Positions 46,393 to 56,457 of a DNA stretch of 64,000 bases are shown here, one piece after another. Below the pieces are notes generated by a model that was given only the letters and a program-made list of their open reading frames with translations, had not been told where the DNA came from and did no database searches. A program made the position numbers and the translations under genes. Every line of letters begins with the position of its first letter. The stretch's first letter is position 1. Origin of the DNA: Thermaerobacter sp. PB12/4term (GTDB lineage Bacteria > Bacillota > Sulfobacillia > Thermaerobacterales > Thermaerobacteraceae); assembly GCF_003403315.2 (NCBI RefSeq), contig NZ_CP048407.1, positions 1,984,001-2,048,000 on the forward strand. Direction: 5' to 3'.

Positions 46393-48822
46393 TCAGCCGG
46401 CCAAGTGGCAGGCCACCCGGTGCCCCGGCGCCAGTTCCCGGAGTTCGGGCACCTCTTCCGCGCAGCGGGCCTGGGCCAGCGGACAGCGGGTCCGGAAGGG
46501 GCAGCCCGAAGGCGGGTTCACCGGATCGGGCGGCTCCCCCTGGACCAGCTTCCGCTCCCGCCGCCGCGCCCGCACCGGGTCGGGTACGGGGATGGCTGCC
46601 ATCAGCGCCTGGGTATACGGATGCAGGGGCCGCGCGAAGAGTTCCTCGACAGGCGCCTCCTCTACCACCCGCCCCAGGTACATCACCGCCACCCGCTGGC
46701 ACACGTGCCGCACCACCGCCAGGTCGTGGGTGATCAACAGGTAGGAGAGGCCCAGCTCCTCCTGCAGGGACCCGAGCAGGTGCAGGATCTGGGCCTGGAC
46801 CGACACGTCCAGGGCCGAGAGGGGCTCGTCGGCGACCACCAGCTCGGGTTCCACCACCAGCGCCCGGGCGATGCCGATGCGCTGGCGCTGGCCGCCGGAG
46901 AACTCGTGGGGATAGCGCGAGGCGTGGTCGGGGCGCAACCCCACCCGCGCCAGCATGGCCCGCACCCGTTCCCGCTGCTCCCGGCGGCTCAGGCCGGGGA
47001 TGAGGTGGAGAGGCTCGGCGATCAGATCTTCCACCCGCATGCGGGGATCCAGCGAGGCGTACGGGTCCTGGAAGACCATCTGCAGGTGGCGCCGCACGGG
47101 GCGCAGGGCCGGTTCGTCCAGGGGAGCCAGGTCCCGGCCTCGGAAGAGGATGCGTCCCCGGGCCGGCCGGTAAAGGCGCGCGATGGTGCGACCCAGCGTG
47201 GTCTTGCCGCAGCCGCTCTCCCCCACCAGCCCCAGGGTCTCGCCCCGCCGCACTTCCAGGGACACCCCGTCGACCGCCCGCAGGAAACGGGTTTGCCGCC
47301 ACCCGCGCTGGACGGGAAAGACGGTGGCCACATCCTCCAGCCGCAGCAGGATGTCAGCCTGCCTGGGGTCACCGCCGGCCACCCCGCCACGGGCGGTCTG
47401 GGGAGCCTGCCGCGGATCCTGCCGGCCAGCCTGCCCCAGGTCCTGCTGCCGATCCTGCCGCGCCGCCTGCCACGGGCCCTGGTGCGGGTCCTGCCGCCGC
47501 GGGTCCTGCCCATCGTGGGGACGAACCGGCTCCCCAGGACCGCTGCCGTAGGTCACCCGCACCCGTGGTCCCGCCGGGGCCTGCACCGGGGCGCGTTCCG
47601 CGCCGGCCCCGGCCCTGCCCGCACCGCCAGCGGCCCGGCCGGAGGTCGCCGCCGGGGCGCCTTGGCCGCCGCCTCCGGCCAGCGGAGCTTCCCAACCGGC
47701 GGACCAGGCCTCCCCTTCGCCCGCCTCCTCCACCAGCCAGCAAGCGGCCACGTGGCCGGGGGCCAGCTCCCGCAGCGGCGGCACCTGGTGGAAGCAGCGT
47801 TCTTCCGCCAGCGGGCACCGGCTGGCGAAGGGGCAGCCGGCGGGAAGCCGCCGCGGGTCGGGGGGATCGCCCGGGATGGGGTCGGGGGGTCGCGCCTCGG
47901 CTGCGAAGGGATCGGGCACCGCTGCCAGCAGCGCCCGCGTGTAGGGGTGGGCCGGCCGGGCGAAGAGCCGGTCGACGGGCGCGGCCTCGGCGATGCGGCC
48001 CCCGTACATCACGTACACCCGGTCGGCCAGTTCCGCCACCACCCCCAGGTTGTGGGTGATCAGCAGCAGGGAGGCGCCCGTCTGGCGGCGCAGGTCGTCG
48101 AGGAGCGCCAGGATCTGGGCCTGGATGGTCACGTCCAGGGCGGTGGTGGGCTCGTCGGCGATGACCAGCCGCGGCGGGGTGGCCAGGGCCATGGCGATCA
48201 GCACCCGCTGGCGCATGCCGCCCGACAGCTCGTGGGGATACTGGCGCAGCCGGTCGGCCGGCCGCGGCAGGCCGGCCAGCGCCAGCAGTTCCTCCGCCCG
48301 CGCCATCGCCCTGGCCCGGGGCATCCGGCGGTGGGCGGTGATGGCCTCCACCAGCTGGTCGCCCACGGTGAAGAGGGGGTCGAGGGAGGTCATGGGATCC
48401 TGAAAGACCAGCCCCACCTCCCGGCCACGGACGGCCCGCCAGGCGGCCGGGCTCAGGTCGAGGAGGTCGCGGCCCCCCAGCCGGATCCGGCCGCCCACCA
48501 CCCGGCCCGGGGGCGGCACCAGCCCCGTAATGGCCCGGGCGGTCACCGACTTGCCCGACCCGGACTCGCCCACCAGGGCGACCACCTCGCCCTGGCCCAC
48601 GTTGAGGCTCACCCCCCGCACCGCGGGAACCGGCCCCTCGTCGGTGAAGAAGGTCACCTCCAGGTTCTCCACTTCCAGCAGGGGCTCAGCGCCCGGCGCC
48701 GTGCTGCCGGCCGGATCTTCCGGGCGCAACGGCTTCACCCCCGCCATGGCCCGGCCGCCGCCCGCCGGCTTCGTCCCCGGTGCCGGCCCGGCGCCGGCCC
48801 TGACCTCACCCGTCCCGCCCAC
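46393..48822 (-). CDS. oppDF: fused oligopeptide ABC ATPase (OppD-OppF)
   Basis: 809 residues carrying both ATPases in one chain. First half (OppD-like): Walker [10 protein letters not shown], signature LSGGMRQRV, Walker [13 protein letters not shown]. Second half (OppF-like): [36 protein letters not shown]. Each half ends with its own C-rich peptide-transporter tail ([15 protein letters not shown] and [15 protein letters not shown], possible Fe-S ligands). A linker of about 110 residues contains QDPR/QDP repeats and one 12-base motif copy (47519-47530); another lies in the second ATPase (47108-47119). GTG start with GAGGAGG seven bases upstream. Confidence 0.94.
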   Translation of the reverse strand: MGGTGEVRAGAGPAPGTKPAGGGRAMAGVKPLRPEDPAGSTAPGAEPLLEVENLEVTFFTDEGPVPAVRGVSLNVGQGEVVALVGESGSGKSVTARAITGLVPPPGRVVGGRIRLGGRDLLDLSPAAWRAVRGREVGLVFQDPMTSLDPLFTVGDQLVEAITAHRRMPRARAMARAEELLALAGLPRPADRLRQYPHELSGGMRQRVLIAMALATPPRLVIADEPTTALDVTIQAQILALLDDLRRQTGASLLLITHNLGVVAELADRVYVMYGGRIAEAAPVDRLFARPAHPYTRALLAAVPDPFAAEARPPDPIPGDPPDPRRLPAGCPFASRCPLAEERCFHQVPPLRELAPGHVAACWLVEEAGEGEAWSAGWEAPLAGGGGQGAPAATSGRAAGGAGRAGAGAERAPVQAPAGPRVRVTYGSGPGEPVRPHDGQDPRRQDPHQGPWQAARQDRQQDLGQAGRQDPRQAPQTARGGVAGGDPRQADILLRLEDVATVFPVQRGWRQTRFLRAVDGVSLEVRRGETLGLVGESGCGKTTLGRTIARLYRPARGRILFRGRDLAPLDEPALRPVRRHLQMVFQDPYASLDPRMRVEDLIAEPLHLIPGLSRREQRERVRAMLARVGLRPDHASRYPHEFSGGQRQRIGIARALVVEPELVVADEPLSALDVSVQAQILHLLGSLQEELGLSYLLITHDLAVVRHVCQRVAVMYLGRVVEEAPVEELFARPLHPYTQALMAAIPVPDPVRARRRERKLVQGEPPDPVNPPSGCPFRTRCPLAQARCAEEVPELRELAPGHRVACHLAG

Positions 48823-48864
48823 ATCGCTGCCTCCTCGAGTGCAAGATCGCCATGTCGTCCTGGT

Positions 48865-49818
48865 CTAGCGCAGCCGCGGGTCCAGGGCATCGCGCAACCC
48901 GTCGCCCAGAAAGTTGAAGGCCAGCATGGTGACGCAAATGAAGGTGGCGGGGAAGAACAGGGCCCAGGGTGCCGCCCGCAGGGCGCGGTTGCCCTCGGCC
49001 GCCAGCACGCCCCACGAGGCGAAGGGGGCCTGCACCCCCAGCCCCAGGTAGCTCAGAAAGGCCTCGCTGAAAATGGCCTCGGGCACCAGCAGCGTCATGG
49101 TGACCAGGATCGGTCCGATGGCGTTGGGCACCAGATGGCGCCACACCACCCGCCACGGCGGCACGCCCATCACGCGGGCGGCCAGGACGAACTCCCGCTG
49201 CTTGAGACTCAGGACCTCCCCGCGCACGATGCGGGCCATGCCCGTCCAGTACACCGCGCCCAGGGCGATGAACACGTTGTCCAGCCCCGGGCCCATGACC
49301 ACCACCAGCAGGACCACGTACAGGATGAAGGGCAGGCCGTAGATCACGTCGATGATCCGCATCATCACGTTGTCGACCAGGCCGCCGTAGAACCCGGCGA
49401 TGGCACCGTAGGTGACGCCGATGGTCAGGCCGATCAGGCTCGCCATGATGCCTACCGCCAGGGACACCCGCGCCCCCCAGAGCACCCGGGTCAGGATGTC
49501 GCGCCCCAGATGGTCCGTGCCGAACCAGTGGGCGGCGCTGGGCGGCTGGTTGGCCTCGGCCAGCACCTGCTCCTCGTAGCCGTAGGGGGACAGCATGGGC
49601 CCCACGACGGCCGCCACCACCATGAGGGCCACCACCACCAGGCCCGCCATGGCCAGCGGGTTCTTCCGCAACCGCCGCCAGGCCTCTTGCCAGTATCCTG
49701 GCGCCGGGGCCGCCAGCGTCTCCGCGGGTAGACCGTGCCCACCGCCGCCTCCCGGGAACGCGGGGGCCAGGGAACCGGCGTTTCCACCGGGCAGGGGATG
49801 GATCGAGGGGGTCGCCAT
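48865..49818 (-). CDS. oppC: oligopeptide ABC permease OppC
   Basis: 317 residues, about six helices. HWFGTDHLGRDILTRVLWG is the OppC/DppC signature, and the EAA loop reads EFVLAARVMGVPPWRVVWRH. The first 45 residues are Gly/Pro-rich. The ATG at 49818 with GGGAGGA eight bases upstream is preferred over the GTG at 49845. Confidence 0.95.
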   Translation of the reverse strand: MATPSIHPLPGGNAGSLAPAFPGGGGGHGLPAETLAAPAPGYWQEAWRRLRKNPLAMAGLVVVALMVVAAVVGPMLSPYGYEEQVLAEANQPPSAAHWFGTDHLGRDILTRVLWGARVSLAVGIMASLIGLTIGVTYGAIAGFYGGLVDNVMMRIIDVIYGLPFILYVVLLVVVMGPGLDNVFIALGAVYWTGMARIVRGEVLSLKQREFVLAARVMGVPPWRVVWRHLVPNAIGPILVTMTLLVPEAIFSEAFLSYLGLGVQAPFASWGVLAAEGNRALRAAPWALFFPATFICVTMLAFNFLGDGLRDALDPRLR

Positions 49819-49845
49819 GGCGTCATCCTCCCGTAACGGCGCCAC

Positions 49846-50757
49846 CTACAGCCGGATACGCGGGTCGACGAGCCGGTACGCCACGTCGACCAGCACGTTG
49901 GCCACCACCAGCAGCGCGCTGTAGAACATGGTCACGCCCATGATGACGGAGTAGTCGCGGTTCGTGACGCTCTGCACGAAATACTTGCCGAGCCCGGGGA
50001 TGGCGAAGATGTTCTCGACCACGAAGCTTCCCGTCAGGACGCCGGCGGCCAGCGGGCCCAGGTAGGTGATGACGGGCAGCACGGCACTGCGCAGGGCGTG
50101 GACGAAGATCACCCGCCGGGGGCTGAGCCCCTTGGCGTGGCAGACCGTGATGAAATCCTGGCGCAGGACCTCCAGCATGTTGGACCGCACCAGCCGGGCG
50201 ATGACCGCCGTGGGCAGGGCCGCCAGGGCCAGGGTGGGCATCACCGCCTGGGCGGGCTTGCCCCAGAGGCCGGCCGGCAGCCAGCGCAGATGGTAGGCGA
50301 AGACGTAGATCAAGAGGCCGCTCAGGATGAAGTTGGGGATGGAGATACCCAGGGTGGCGGCGAACATGGCCACCCGGTCGGGCCAGCGGGTGTGGTAGAC
50401 CGCGGCCGCCACGCCGACCCCGATGCCGGCCACCAGGGCGACGCCGATGGCCAGGGCGCCCAGGGCGGCCGAGACCCGGAACCCGTCGGCCACGATGTCG
50501 TTCACCGTCCGGTTGGGGTAGGTGAAGGACGGCCCCAGATCCCACACGGCGGTGCGGTAGAGGTAGTCCAGATACTGGCGCCAGAGAGGCCAGTCCAAAT
50601 GGTAGCGGGCCTCCAGGTTGGCCAGGACCGCCGGCGGCAGTTCCTTCTCGGCGGCGAAGGGACCGCCGGGCACCGCCCGCATCATGAAGAAGGTCAGGCT
50701 GGCAATGGCCCAAAGGGTGATCAGGGTCACCACAAGGCGCTGGCCCGCATACTTCAC
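49846..50757 (-). CDS. oppB: oligopeptide ABC permease OppB
   Basis: 303 residues, six helices. Typical OppB/DppB start (KYAGQRLVVTLITLWAIASL) with the MRAVPGGPF segment; the EAA loop is DFITVCHAKGLSPRRVIFVHA. GTG start with AAGGAGG seven bases upstream. Confidence 0.95.
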   Translation of the reverse strand: MKYAGQRLVVTLITLWAIASLTFFMMRAVPGGPFAAEKELPPAVLANLEARYHLDWPLWRQYLDYLYRTAVWDLGPSFTYPNRTVNDIVADGFRVSAALGALAIGVALVAGIGVGVAAAVYHTRWPDRVAMFAATLGISIPNFILSGLLIYVFAYHLRWLPAGLWGKPAQAVMPTLALAALPTAVIARLVRSNMLEVLRQDFITVCHAKGLSPRRVIFVHALRSAVLPVITYLGPLAAGVLTGSFVVENIFAIPGLGKYFVQSVTNRDYSVIMGVTMFYSALLVVANVLVDVAYRLVDPRIRL

Positions 50758-50875
50758 GGTACTGCCTCCTTCGGGATGAACGCCGCCTCGACCGCCCCCA
50801 AGGCATCACAACCGGGCCCGCGGCCCCCCAGCGCCACGGGCCCGGTCGCACGGGTCACACGGGACGGTATGGCAA

Positions 50876-50916
50876 CGTCCGGCAGGCGGCCGGTCACGCC
50901 GCGGGCCTGCCGGACG
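50876..50916 (-). promoter_or_regulatory. hairpin between oppA and oppB
   Basis: CGTCCGGCAGGC / GCCTGCCGGACG, perfect 12-bp stem with a 17-base loop, in the 306-base gap. Such hairpins often keep binding-protein mRNA above permease mRNA. Confidence 0.55.
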
Positions 50917-51063
50917 GGCAAGGGCCGGCGCGCCGCCCCGCTGCCGCTGGGGTTGTTGGAGGGCACCCGGAACCCGCGGTGGCGGGCCCCGCCGCCGGCG
51001 GCACCGGCGCCCCCGGCGGCGGGAACGGCGCTCGCAGCGCGTTCGGCACCCCCGGCCCGGGGC

Positions 51064-52722
51064 TCACTGGCCCTTGCCTTCGATGTAGGCCCACTTGTAG
51101 TCCGTAGTGCCCAGGGCGGTGCGGAAGACGCCCTTGACGTAGGGCTTCTCCTGGTAGACGTTGACCCCGAAAAAGATCGGGCCGATGGGCATCTCGTCCA
51201 TCAGGATCTTCTCTGCCTCGTGCATGTTCCGGAAGCGTACCTGCTGATCGCCGGTGGTCTTCGCCTCTTCGATCAACCGGTCATATTGGGCGTTGGACCA
51301 GCCCACGCGGTTGTTCCCGCCGCCGGTGACCCACAGGTCGAGGAAGGTCATGGGATCCAGGTAGTCGCCCACCCAGTTGCCGCGGCTGAGGTCGTAGTCA
51401 CCTTGCTTCTGGGCGGCGAGGAAGACCTTCCATTCCATGGACTGGAGCTCGACCTGGACCCCCAGATTCTGCTTCCACATCTGCTGGTAGGCCTCGGCCA
51501 GCGCCCGGTTGGTGTCGTTGTCGTTGTAGAGGTAAGTCACCTTGGGGAAGCCCTGGCCGTCGGGATAGCCCGCCTCCGCCAGCAGCCGGCGCGCGGTTTC
51601 GACGTCGGCGTCCTTGAAGTAGTCGCCGCCTTCCTCCCGGAAGTCCTCGTTCGTCACCGGGTTAGGAATGCCGAAGGGCACGAAGGCCAGGGCCGGCTTC
51701 TGCCCGCCCTTGAGGATCTGCTCGACGATGGCCTTGCGGTCCAGGGCGAGGGTGAAGGCCTTCCGCACCCGCGGGTCATCAAAGGGCGCCTTGCGGGTGT
51801 TGAAGTAGATGGACGTCACGCTGATCATGGGCGACGTCTTCGCCTCGCCGCTGGCCAGCAGTTGCGGGATGTCCTGCGGGTTCAGGCTGCCGTTGGAGTC
51901 CAGCTCGCCGTTGGCGAACATGGTCTCCGCCGTGGCACCCTCATTGACCATGACGATGTGCATCTTCTCCAGGCGCACCGTGTCCTTGTCCCAGTAGGTG
52001 TCGCTCTTCACCAGGTCGATGTGGCTGTCGTGGACCCACTCGGCGATCTTGAAGGGGCCGTTGCCCACGTAGGTGGCCGCCTCGCCGGCCCAGTCCGGGT
52101 TGGACTCCACCGTCGCCTTGTGCACCGGCATCAACGTGGGGAAGGCCGTCAGGCTGAGGAAGTAGGGCGTCGGCGCCTCAAGGCTCACCTGCAGCGTCTT
52201 CTCGTCCAGCGCCTTGACGCCCACCTGGGTCGGGTCCGTGATCTCACCGCTGTTGTAGGCCTCGGCGTTCTTGATGTAGTAAAGCTGGTACGCATACGGG
52301 GCGCCGGTCTCGGGATTCAGCACCCGCAACCAGGCGTAGACGAAGTCCTCGGCGGTGACGGGCTCACCGTTCTGCCACACCGCATCCCGCAGGTGGAAGG
52401 TGTAGGTCAGCTGGTCGTCGCTGACCTCCCACTCGGCCGCCATGCCGGGTTCGACCCCGTTGGGACCGATGCGGGTCAGGCCCTCCATCACCGAGTTGAC
52501 GATCTGGAAGCTGGTCAGGTCGGTCATCAGGGCCGGATCCAGCGTCGGCGGCTCCGATCCGATGTTGTCGTTGAGGACCTGCTCGTCCCCGCCGCTCCCG
52601 TCGGAACCCGGCGAGCCGCAGCCGCCGAGGACGAGGGCGACCAGCAGCACCCCCGCCAGGACCGCGCCGCCCGCGCGGCGAATCCGCCGTAGAACGGTTC
52701 GGTGCCACCCTCCGTGGTTCAC
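51064..52722 (-). CDS. oppA: oligopeptide-binding lipoprotein OppA
   Basis: Solute-binding protein family 5, 552 residues. Lipoprotein signal: basic start, hydrophobic core, lipobox LVLGGC. Family motifs: EPPTLDPALMTDLTSFQIV, VWQNGEPVTAEDFVYAW and AFTLALDRKAIVEQIL. The GTG at 52722 is used because AAGGGG precedes it and it gives a normal signal peptide; the frame is open to 52962. First gene of the minus-strand Opp operon. Confidence 0.95.
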   Translation of the reverse strand: MNHGGWHRTVLRRIRRAGGAVLAGVLLVALVLGGCGSPGSDGSGGDEQVLNDNIGSEPPTLDPALMTDLTSFQIVNSVMEGLTRIGPNGVEPGMAAEWEVSDDQLTYTFHLRDAVWQNGEPVTAEDFVYAWLRVLNPETGAPYAYQLYYIKNAEAYNSGEITDPTQVGVKALDEKTLQVSLEAPTPYFLSLTAFPTLMPVHKATVESNPDWAGEAATYVGNGPFKIAEWVHDSHIDLVKSDTYWDKDTVRLEKMHIVMVNEGATAETMFANGELDSNGSLNPQDIPQLLASGEAKTSPMISVTSIYFNTRKAPFDDPRVRKAFTLALDRKAIVEQILKGGQKPALAFVPFGIPNPVTNEDFREEGGDYFKDADVETARRLLAEAGYPDGQGFPKVTYLYNDNDTNRALAEAYQQMWKQNLGVQVELQSMEWKVFLAAQKQGDYDLSRGNWVGDYLDPMTFLDLWVTGGGNNRVGWSNAQYDRLIEEAKTTGDQQVRFRNMHEAEKILMDEMPIGPIFFGVNVYQEKPYVKGVFRTALGTTDYKWAYIEGKGQ

Positions 52723-53118
52723 CGTACCACCCCTTCGCTCCCCGTCCGGGGATTTTCCGCCCGGGGTCCGCAACGCGGCGGCCGCCCCCTCGCGACCACA
52801 GCCACCGCACCGCCATGCCTGCCGGTCCCCCAGGATCCAACGCCATGGGCATTTCTTAGCCGAAACCGCTATTTCCTGCTTATCGGGCGGCGAATTGCGC
52901 GATTGCCCGGGAAATTCACCGCTTCCCCCGGCCGTCCCGGGGTCGCTGGAGAGATTCATCACCCATGCCAGTTCATAAGGCGGCTGGGCGCATCATCGAG
53001 GAAGGGAAGGGCCCGGTCGGCAAAGAATCATCAAGGCGCTGGTTTGGTTTTCCTGTAGGCGGACACTGCCAGGAACCGGCGGCCGGATCACAACCGGCTC
53101 GGCCCTCGAGGTGAGCCC
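52723..53118. other. 396-bp divergent intergenic region
   Basis: Lies between oppA and the DUF1648 gene. It is locally less GC-rich (52850-53050) and should contain both promoters, but no clear hexamer pair was found. No gene seen. Confidence 0.5.
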
Positions 53119-54198
53119 GTGACGCGAGAAAGCCCACCAGGGCGGGAGGCTCCGGCTTCCGCGCCTCCCGGCGCAACAACGGTGGACGAACAGCCTACCC
53201 GGGGCAAAGACGCCGCGCAAGACGAACTGGAGCGAGGCTGGCGGGAGCCCATGACGGTCTGGGAGTGGGTCCTTGAGATTCTGTCGGCGCTCTTGCTCCT
53301 GGCGACCCTGGCGTGGATCGTCGCCCTTTGGCCCCACCTCCCCGACCGGATTCCGGTCCACTTCAACCTGCGGGGCGAGGCCGATGGCTTCGGGGCCAAG
53401 GCCAGCATCTGGGGCCTCTGGGGGGCCGGCGTGTTCCTCTACGGGCTGGTCACGGCGGTGACGCGATTGCCGGCATCGCTACTCAACTGGCCCGTCGAAC
53501 CGCAGCCGGAGACGGCCCGGGCCATGGCGCGCGCCAGCCGTCACCTGGTCCGCGGGATGAAGTTCCTGCTCATGGCCACGCTGCTGCACCTTACGGTGGG
53601 CGTCACCGCCGTCGCCCTGGGCAGGTGGGCTGGCCTTACACCCTGGTTCTATCTGTGGATCGTGGCCCTGCTGGGGCTGGTGCTTGGCGGCTGCGCGGCG
53701 GTATACCGGGCGGGGCTGCGCCCACGGACGGCACCGGCCGCGACCCGACCGGACGGGTCCTGGCCCGACGTGGTCGACTTCCCCGCCGCCCGCAGCAAGA
53801 TCCTGATGGCCCTGACGGCCATCCCGCCGCTGATTCCCTTCTACATGGCGCTGCGCGGCGACGAGACGGCCATCGCCGGGTTTGTCGCCTTGGGGCCGTA
53901 TCTCTTGGTGGTGGGCTTCACCTTGTGGCGCCCGTCCTACTACCGCGTCACACCGACCCACCTGCAAATCCGGGCGGGGTTTGCGGACTTCGACATCCGA
54001 CTGGCTCGGATCCGCCGCGTTCGCCCGACCTGGAACCCCGTCGCAAGTCCGGCACCGTCCCTGCGCCGGGTGGCCATCGAGACCGACCAGGGCGAGACGG
54101 TGCTGGTGTCCCCCGTGGATCGCGAGGGCTTCATCGCCGTCCTGCGGGAACGCTGCCCCCAGGCCGTGGTCGAAGGGGGCCGCGGCTCACGTCGCTGA
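53119..54198 (+). CDS. DUF1648 membrane protein with PH-like domain
   Basis: 359 residues. A first helix (ILSALLLLATLAWIVALW) leads into the DUF1648 signature LPDRIPVHFNLRGEADGFG. Four to six more helices follow, then a soluble C-terminal part (YYRVTPTHLQIRAGF, IRRVRPTWNPV) that looks like a bacterial PH-like domain. DUF1648 proteins of the SdpI type can give immunity to membrane-active toxins, but no role can be claimed here. GTG start with GAGGTGAG upstream. Confidence 0.75.
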   Translation: MTRESPPGREAPASAPPGATTVDEQPTRGKDAAQDELERGWREPMTVWEWVLEILSALLLLATLAWIVALWPHLPDRIPVHFNLRGEADGFGAKASIWGLWGAGVFLYGLVTAVTRLPASLLNWPVEPQPETARAMARASRHLVRGMKFLLMATLLHLTVGVTAVALGRWAGLTPWFYLWIVALLGLVLGGCAAVYRAGLRPRTAPAATRPDGSWPDVVDFPAARSKILMALTAIPPLIPFYMALRGDETAIAGFVALGPYLLVVGFTLWRPSYYRVTPTHLQIRAGFADFDIRLARIRRVRPTWNPVASPAPSLRRVAIETDQGETVLVSPVDREGFIAVLRERCPQAVVEGGRGSRR

Positions 54199-54344
54199 AC
54201 GGCCCCTCCCCATCCTGCACAATCCGGCCAACCGTTCGCTAGCGTCCCTCGATGTCGACGAAGGGGTAAGATCCAGCGGGCGGGCACAGGCTCGACAACG
54301 GACAGGAACGGACAGGCCACGGGGGATGACGGGGCCTGCGGGAT

Positions 54345-54431
54345 CCGGTCCCCTGCAGGACCGGGGGCCCGCCAGCTTGACGCGGGCCTACCCGGGACTG
54401 ACCCGGGGGCCCCGACCTCCGGTGGAGGTCG
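54345..54431. terminator. two hairpins between convergent genes
   Basis: CCGGTCC / GGACCGG (54345-54364, six-base loop) and CGACCTCC / GGAGGTCG (54413-54431, three-base loop) lie in the 304-base gap between the DUF1648 gene and lysA. No T-run. Nothing else recognised in the gap. Confidence 0.4.
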
Positions 54432-54502
54432 CCGCATCGACGGCACCGCCGGCAGGACCGCTGCTGCCACCGATCCCGATGCACCGGTCGCGGGCAGGCC
54501 CC

Positions 54503-55840
54503 TCACCCTTCCCGGTCAAGGGACGGGGGGATGCGGTCGTGGCGCAAGAGATCGTCGTAGGTCTCCCGCTCCACGATGACCGCCGCCTCTCCGTCCCGCA
54601 CCAGCACCATGGCGGGCCGCGGGAAGCGGTTGTACTGGCTGGACATGCTGTAGTTGTACGCGCCCGTGCTGAAGACCGCCACCACGTCGCCGGGCTCGAC
54701 CCGCGGCAGTTCGATCTCCGGGATCAGCACGTCGCCCGACTCGCAGTAGCGGCCCACCAGGCAGACCCTCTCGGCCGGTTCGTCCAGGGGCCGGTTGGCC
54801 AGCACGGCCGTGTAGAGGGCGCGGTAGAGGGCGTAGCGGGGGTTGTCGGCCATGCCGCCGTCGACGGCCACGTAGGGCATCAGGCCCGGAACCCGCTTGA
54901 CGGACCCCACCGTGTACAGCGTGACCCCGGCCTCGCCCACGATGGAGCGGCCGGGCTCCAGGATGAGCCGCGGCACCGGCAGGCCGCGCTCGCCCGCCGC
55001 CCGCTCCACGGCGGTCCGGATGCGGGTCACCGTCTCCGCGATGGAGGGCGGCTCATCGCCCGGGACGTAGCGGATGCCCAGGCCGCCCCCCAGGTCCAGC
55101 TCCCGGACGAACCGGCCCGTGCGCCGGTGCGCCTCGGCGGCCAGATCCATCATGATCCGGGCCGCCTGCTCCCAGGGCTCGACGGCCAGGATCTGCGAGC
55201 CGATGTGGCAGTGGAAGCCGTGCCAGTCCAGGGCCGGTTCGTCCAGCACGCGGTCCAGGGCCTCAAGGACCTGGCCGGTGGCCAGGTCGAAGCCGAACTT
55301 GGACTCCTGCTGGCCGGTGCGGATGAACTCGTGGGTGTGGGCCTCGACCCCCGGCGCCACGCGCAGCAGCACGGGTACGGACCGGCCCGCGGCCCGGGCC
55401 ATGGCGGCCAGGCGGTCGAGCTCGTGGAAGTTGTCTACGACGACCCGGCCCACTCCCGTCTCGATGGCCAGGCGCAGTTCCTCGTCGCTCTTGTTGTTCC
55501 CGTGCAGGAGCACACGGCCGGCGGGAAAGCCGGCGGCCAGGGCGGTATGCAGTTCGCCGGCCGAGACGGCGTCGATCCACAGGCCCTCCTGGTCCATGAG
55601 GCGGACGATCGCGGTGGTGCACAGGGCCTTGGCGGCGTAGGCCACGTTCCCGGCGTCGCCCATGGCCTCGCGGTAGGCGCGGCAGCGCCGGCGGATGGCG
55701 GCCTCGTCGAGGACGTAGAGGGGCGTTCCGAATCGTTCCACCAGTTCCAGGGCGTCGGCCCCGCCGATGGCCAGGTGCCCGCGTGGGCTGGTGACCAGCG
55801 GCGGCCAGGCCGTGCGCGGCTGCAGTTCCGGCTGCGGCAA
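54503..55840 (-). CDS. lysA: diaminopimelate decarboxylase
   Basis: PLP enzyme for the last step of lysine synthesis, 445 residues. PLP lysine is Lys71 in VAYAAKAL; the HCHIGSQI, LDLGGGLGIRY, EPGRSIVGEAG and VGRYCESGD motifs are intact. TTG start at 55840 with GGAGGAGA six bases upstream; no ATG is available. It carries three copies of the 12-base motif (54774, 55105, 55233), in two different reading frames. A -10-like TAGAAT lies at 56026-56021 without a good -35. Confidence 0.95.
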   Translation of the reverse strand: MPQPELQPRTAWPPLVTSPRGHLAIGGADALELVERFGTPLYVLDEAAIRRRCRAYREAMGDAGNVAYAAKALCTTAIVRLMDQEGLWIDAVSAGELHTALAAGFPAGRVLLHGNNKSDEELRLAIETGVGRVVVDNFHELDRLAAMARAAGRSVPVLLRVAPGVEAHTHEFIRTGQQESKFGFDLATGQVLEALDRVLDEPALDWHGFHCHIGSQILAVEPWEQAARIMMDLAAEAHRRTGRFVRELDLGGGLGIRYVPGDEPPSIAETVTRIRTAVERAAGERGLPVPRLILEPGRSIVGEAGVTLYTVGSVKRVPGLMPYVAVDGGMADNPRYALYRALYTAVLANRPLDEPAERVCLVGRYCESGDVLIPEIELPRVEPGDVVAVFSTGAYNYSMSSQYNRFPRPAMVLVRDGEAAVIVERETYDDLLRHDRIPPSLDREG

Positions 55841-56132
55841 GGCGCTCTCCTCCTGCGGCGGCGTACTGTCCTGCGTCGTGCGTTCGTGGCCGCGCTGCGG
55901 ATCAACCCGTAACGGGACCGGATTGCCGGGATGTGGGATAGGTCGCGGTTAGGTTAGCACAGGCACGGCAGCGGGGACAAGGTCCTGGACGGGCGTGGCG
56001 ATCGCAGTCACGATCGAACGATTCTATAACCGCTGGGTCCCACGGGATGGGCCTCACGGGTTTCGGAACCCTTGGTCCTCGGTATGGGGCCGTTTTGGGC
56101 ACCGCGACGTCCCCGGCGCACGGCGAGGACCG

Positions 56133-56162
56133 TTGACGCAGGTTGCCGCCGCGTGGTAGAAA
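56133..56162 (+). promoter_or_regulatory. sigma-A promoter for the attenuator leader
   Basis: -35 TTGACG (56133-56138), 18-base spacer, -10 TAGAAA (56157-56162). It is about 140 bases before the leader peptide and about 500 before the MFS gene. Confidence 0.55.
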
Positions 56163-56303
56163 GTCAGGTGTACTTCCTGGCCGGGTTGGCATTTTGTGGC
56201 AAACTCCCGCTGGTAACCCGGCTCAGGCGATCCTCCGAGATGTCCAACGCCGCGGAGGTCCGGATGACCTCGCGGCCACCCTATCGGGGGGAGGGAGGCA
56301 CCC

Positions 56304-56387
56304 GTGCTCGCCATACCAAACCTGGACGCACCCGTCGCCCTGGTGGGCGGGACCGGCGGCCTCCCGCTGCCCCTCGCCCTCCAATGA
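56304..56387 (+). CDS. 27-residue leader peptide
   Basis: GTG start preceded by a very strong GGGGGGAGGGAGG, reading MLAIPNLDAPVALVGGTGG then LPLPLALQ-stop, with the less common codons ATA, CCA and AAC near the start. The TGA (56385-56387) touches the 5' arm of the terminator hairpin downstream. This arrangement fits ribosome-controlled attenuation of the transporter gene. Alternatively it is the stump of a Rossmann-type gene (ALVGGTGG). Confidence 0.5.
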   Translation: MLAIPNLDAPVALVGGTGGLPLPLALQ

Positions 56388-56422
56388 CGCCCCTCACGGG
56401 GTCAAGCGTGCGTTTTTGACCC
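56387..56422 (+). terminator. attenuator hairpins before the MFS gene
   Basis: Terminator form: ACGC-CCC(C)-TCAC-GGGG-(TCAA)-GCGT (56387-56409) followed by CGTTTTT (T5 at 56413-56417). Competing form: GGGTCAA (56399-56405) pairs with TTGACCC (56416-56422), sequestering both the 3' arm and the T-run. A ribosome stalled at the leader stop would cover the first arm. Confidence 0.5.
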
Positions 56423-56430
56423 ATGGGCCG

Positions 56431-56457
56431 TTAACCCATCGGTGACCCATCGGTTAA
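56431..56457. repeat. inverted/direct repeat upstream of the MFS gene
   Basis: TTAACC (56431-56436) and GGTTAA (56452-56457) form inverted arms around two direct ACCCATCGGT copies. Operator-like; the binding protein is unknown. Confidence 0.5.

Noticed and set aside
46405-49731. 1108-codon open frame opposite oppDF and oppC
   Set aside because: It mirrors two genes with complete ABC motifs; its composition (His/Arg/Gln-rich) is that of an antisense shadow.
54345-54431. CRISPR-like or IS end in the DUF1648-lysA gap
   Set aside because: Only two unrelated hairpins, no regular repeat-spacer pattern and no transposase.
55841-56130. Possible T-box or lysine riboswitch before lysA
   Set aside because: A GTGGGACC-like stretch near 56030-56045 does not fit the T-box core, and no lysine-aptamer consensus could be read.
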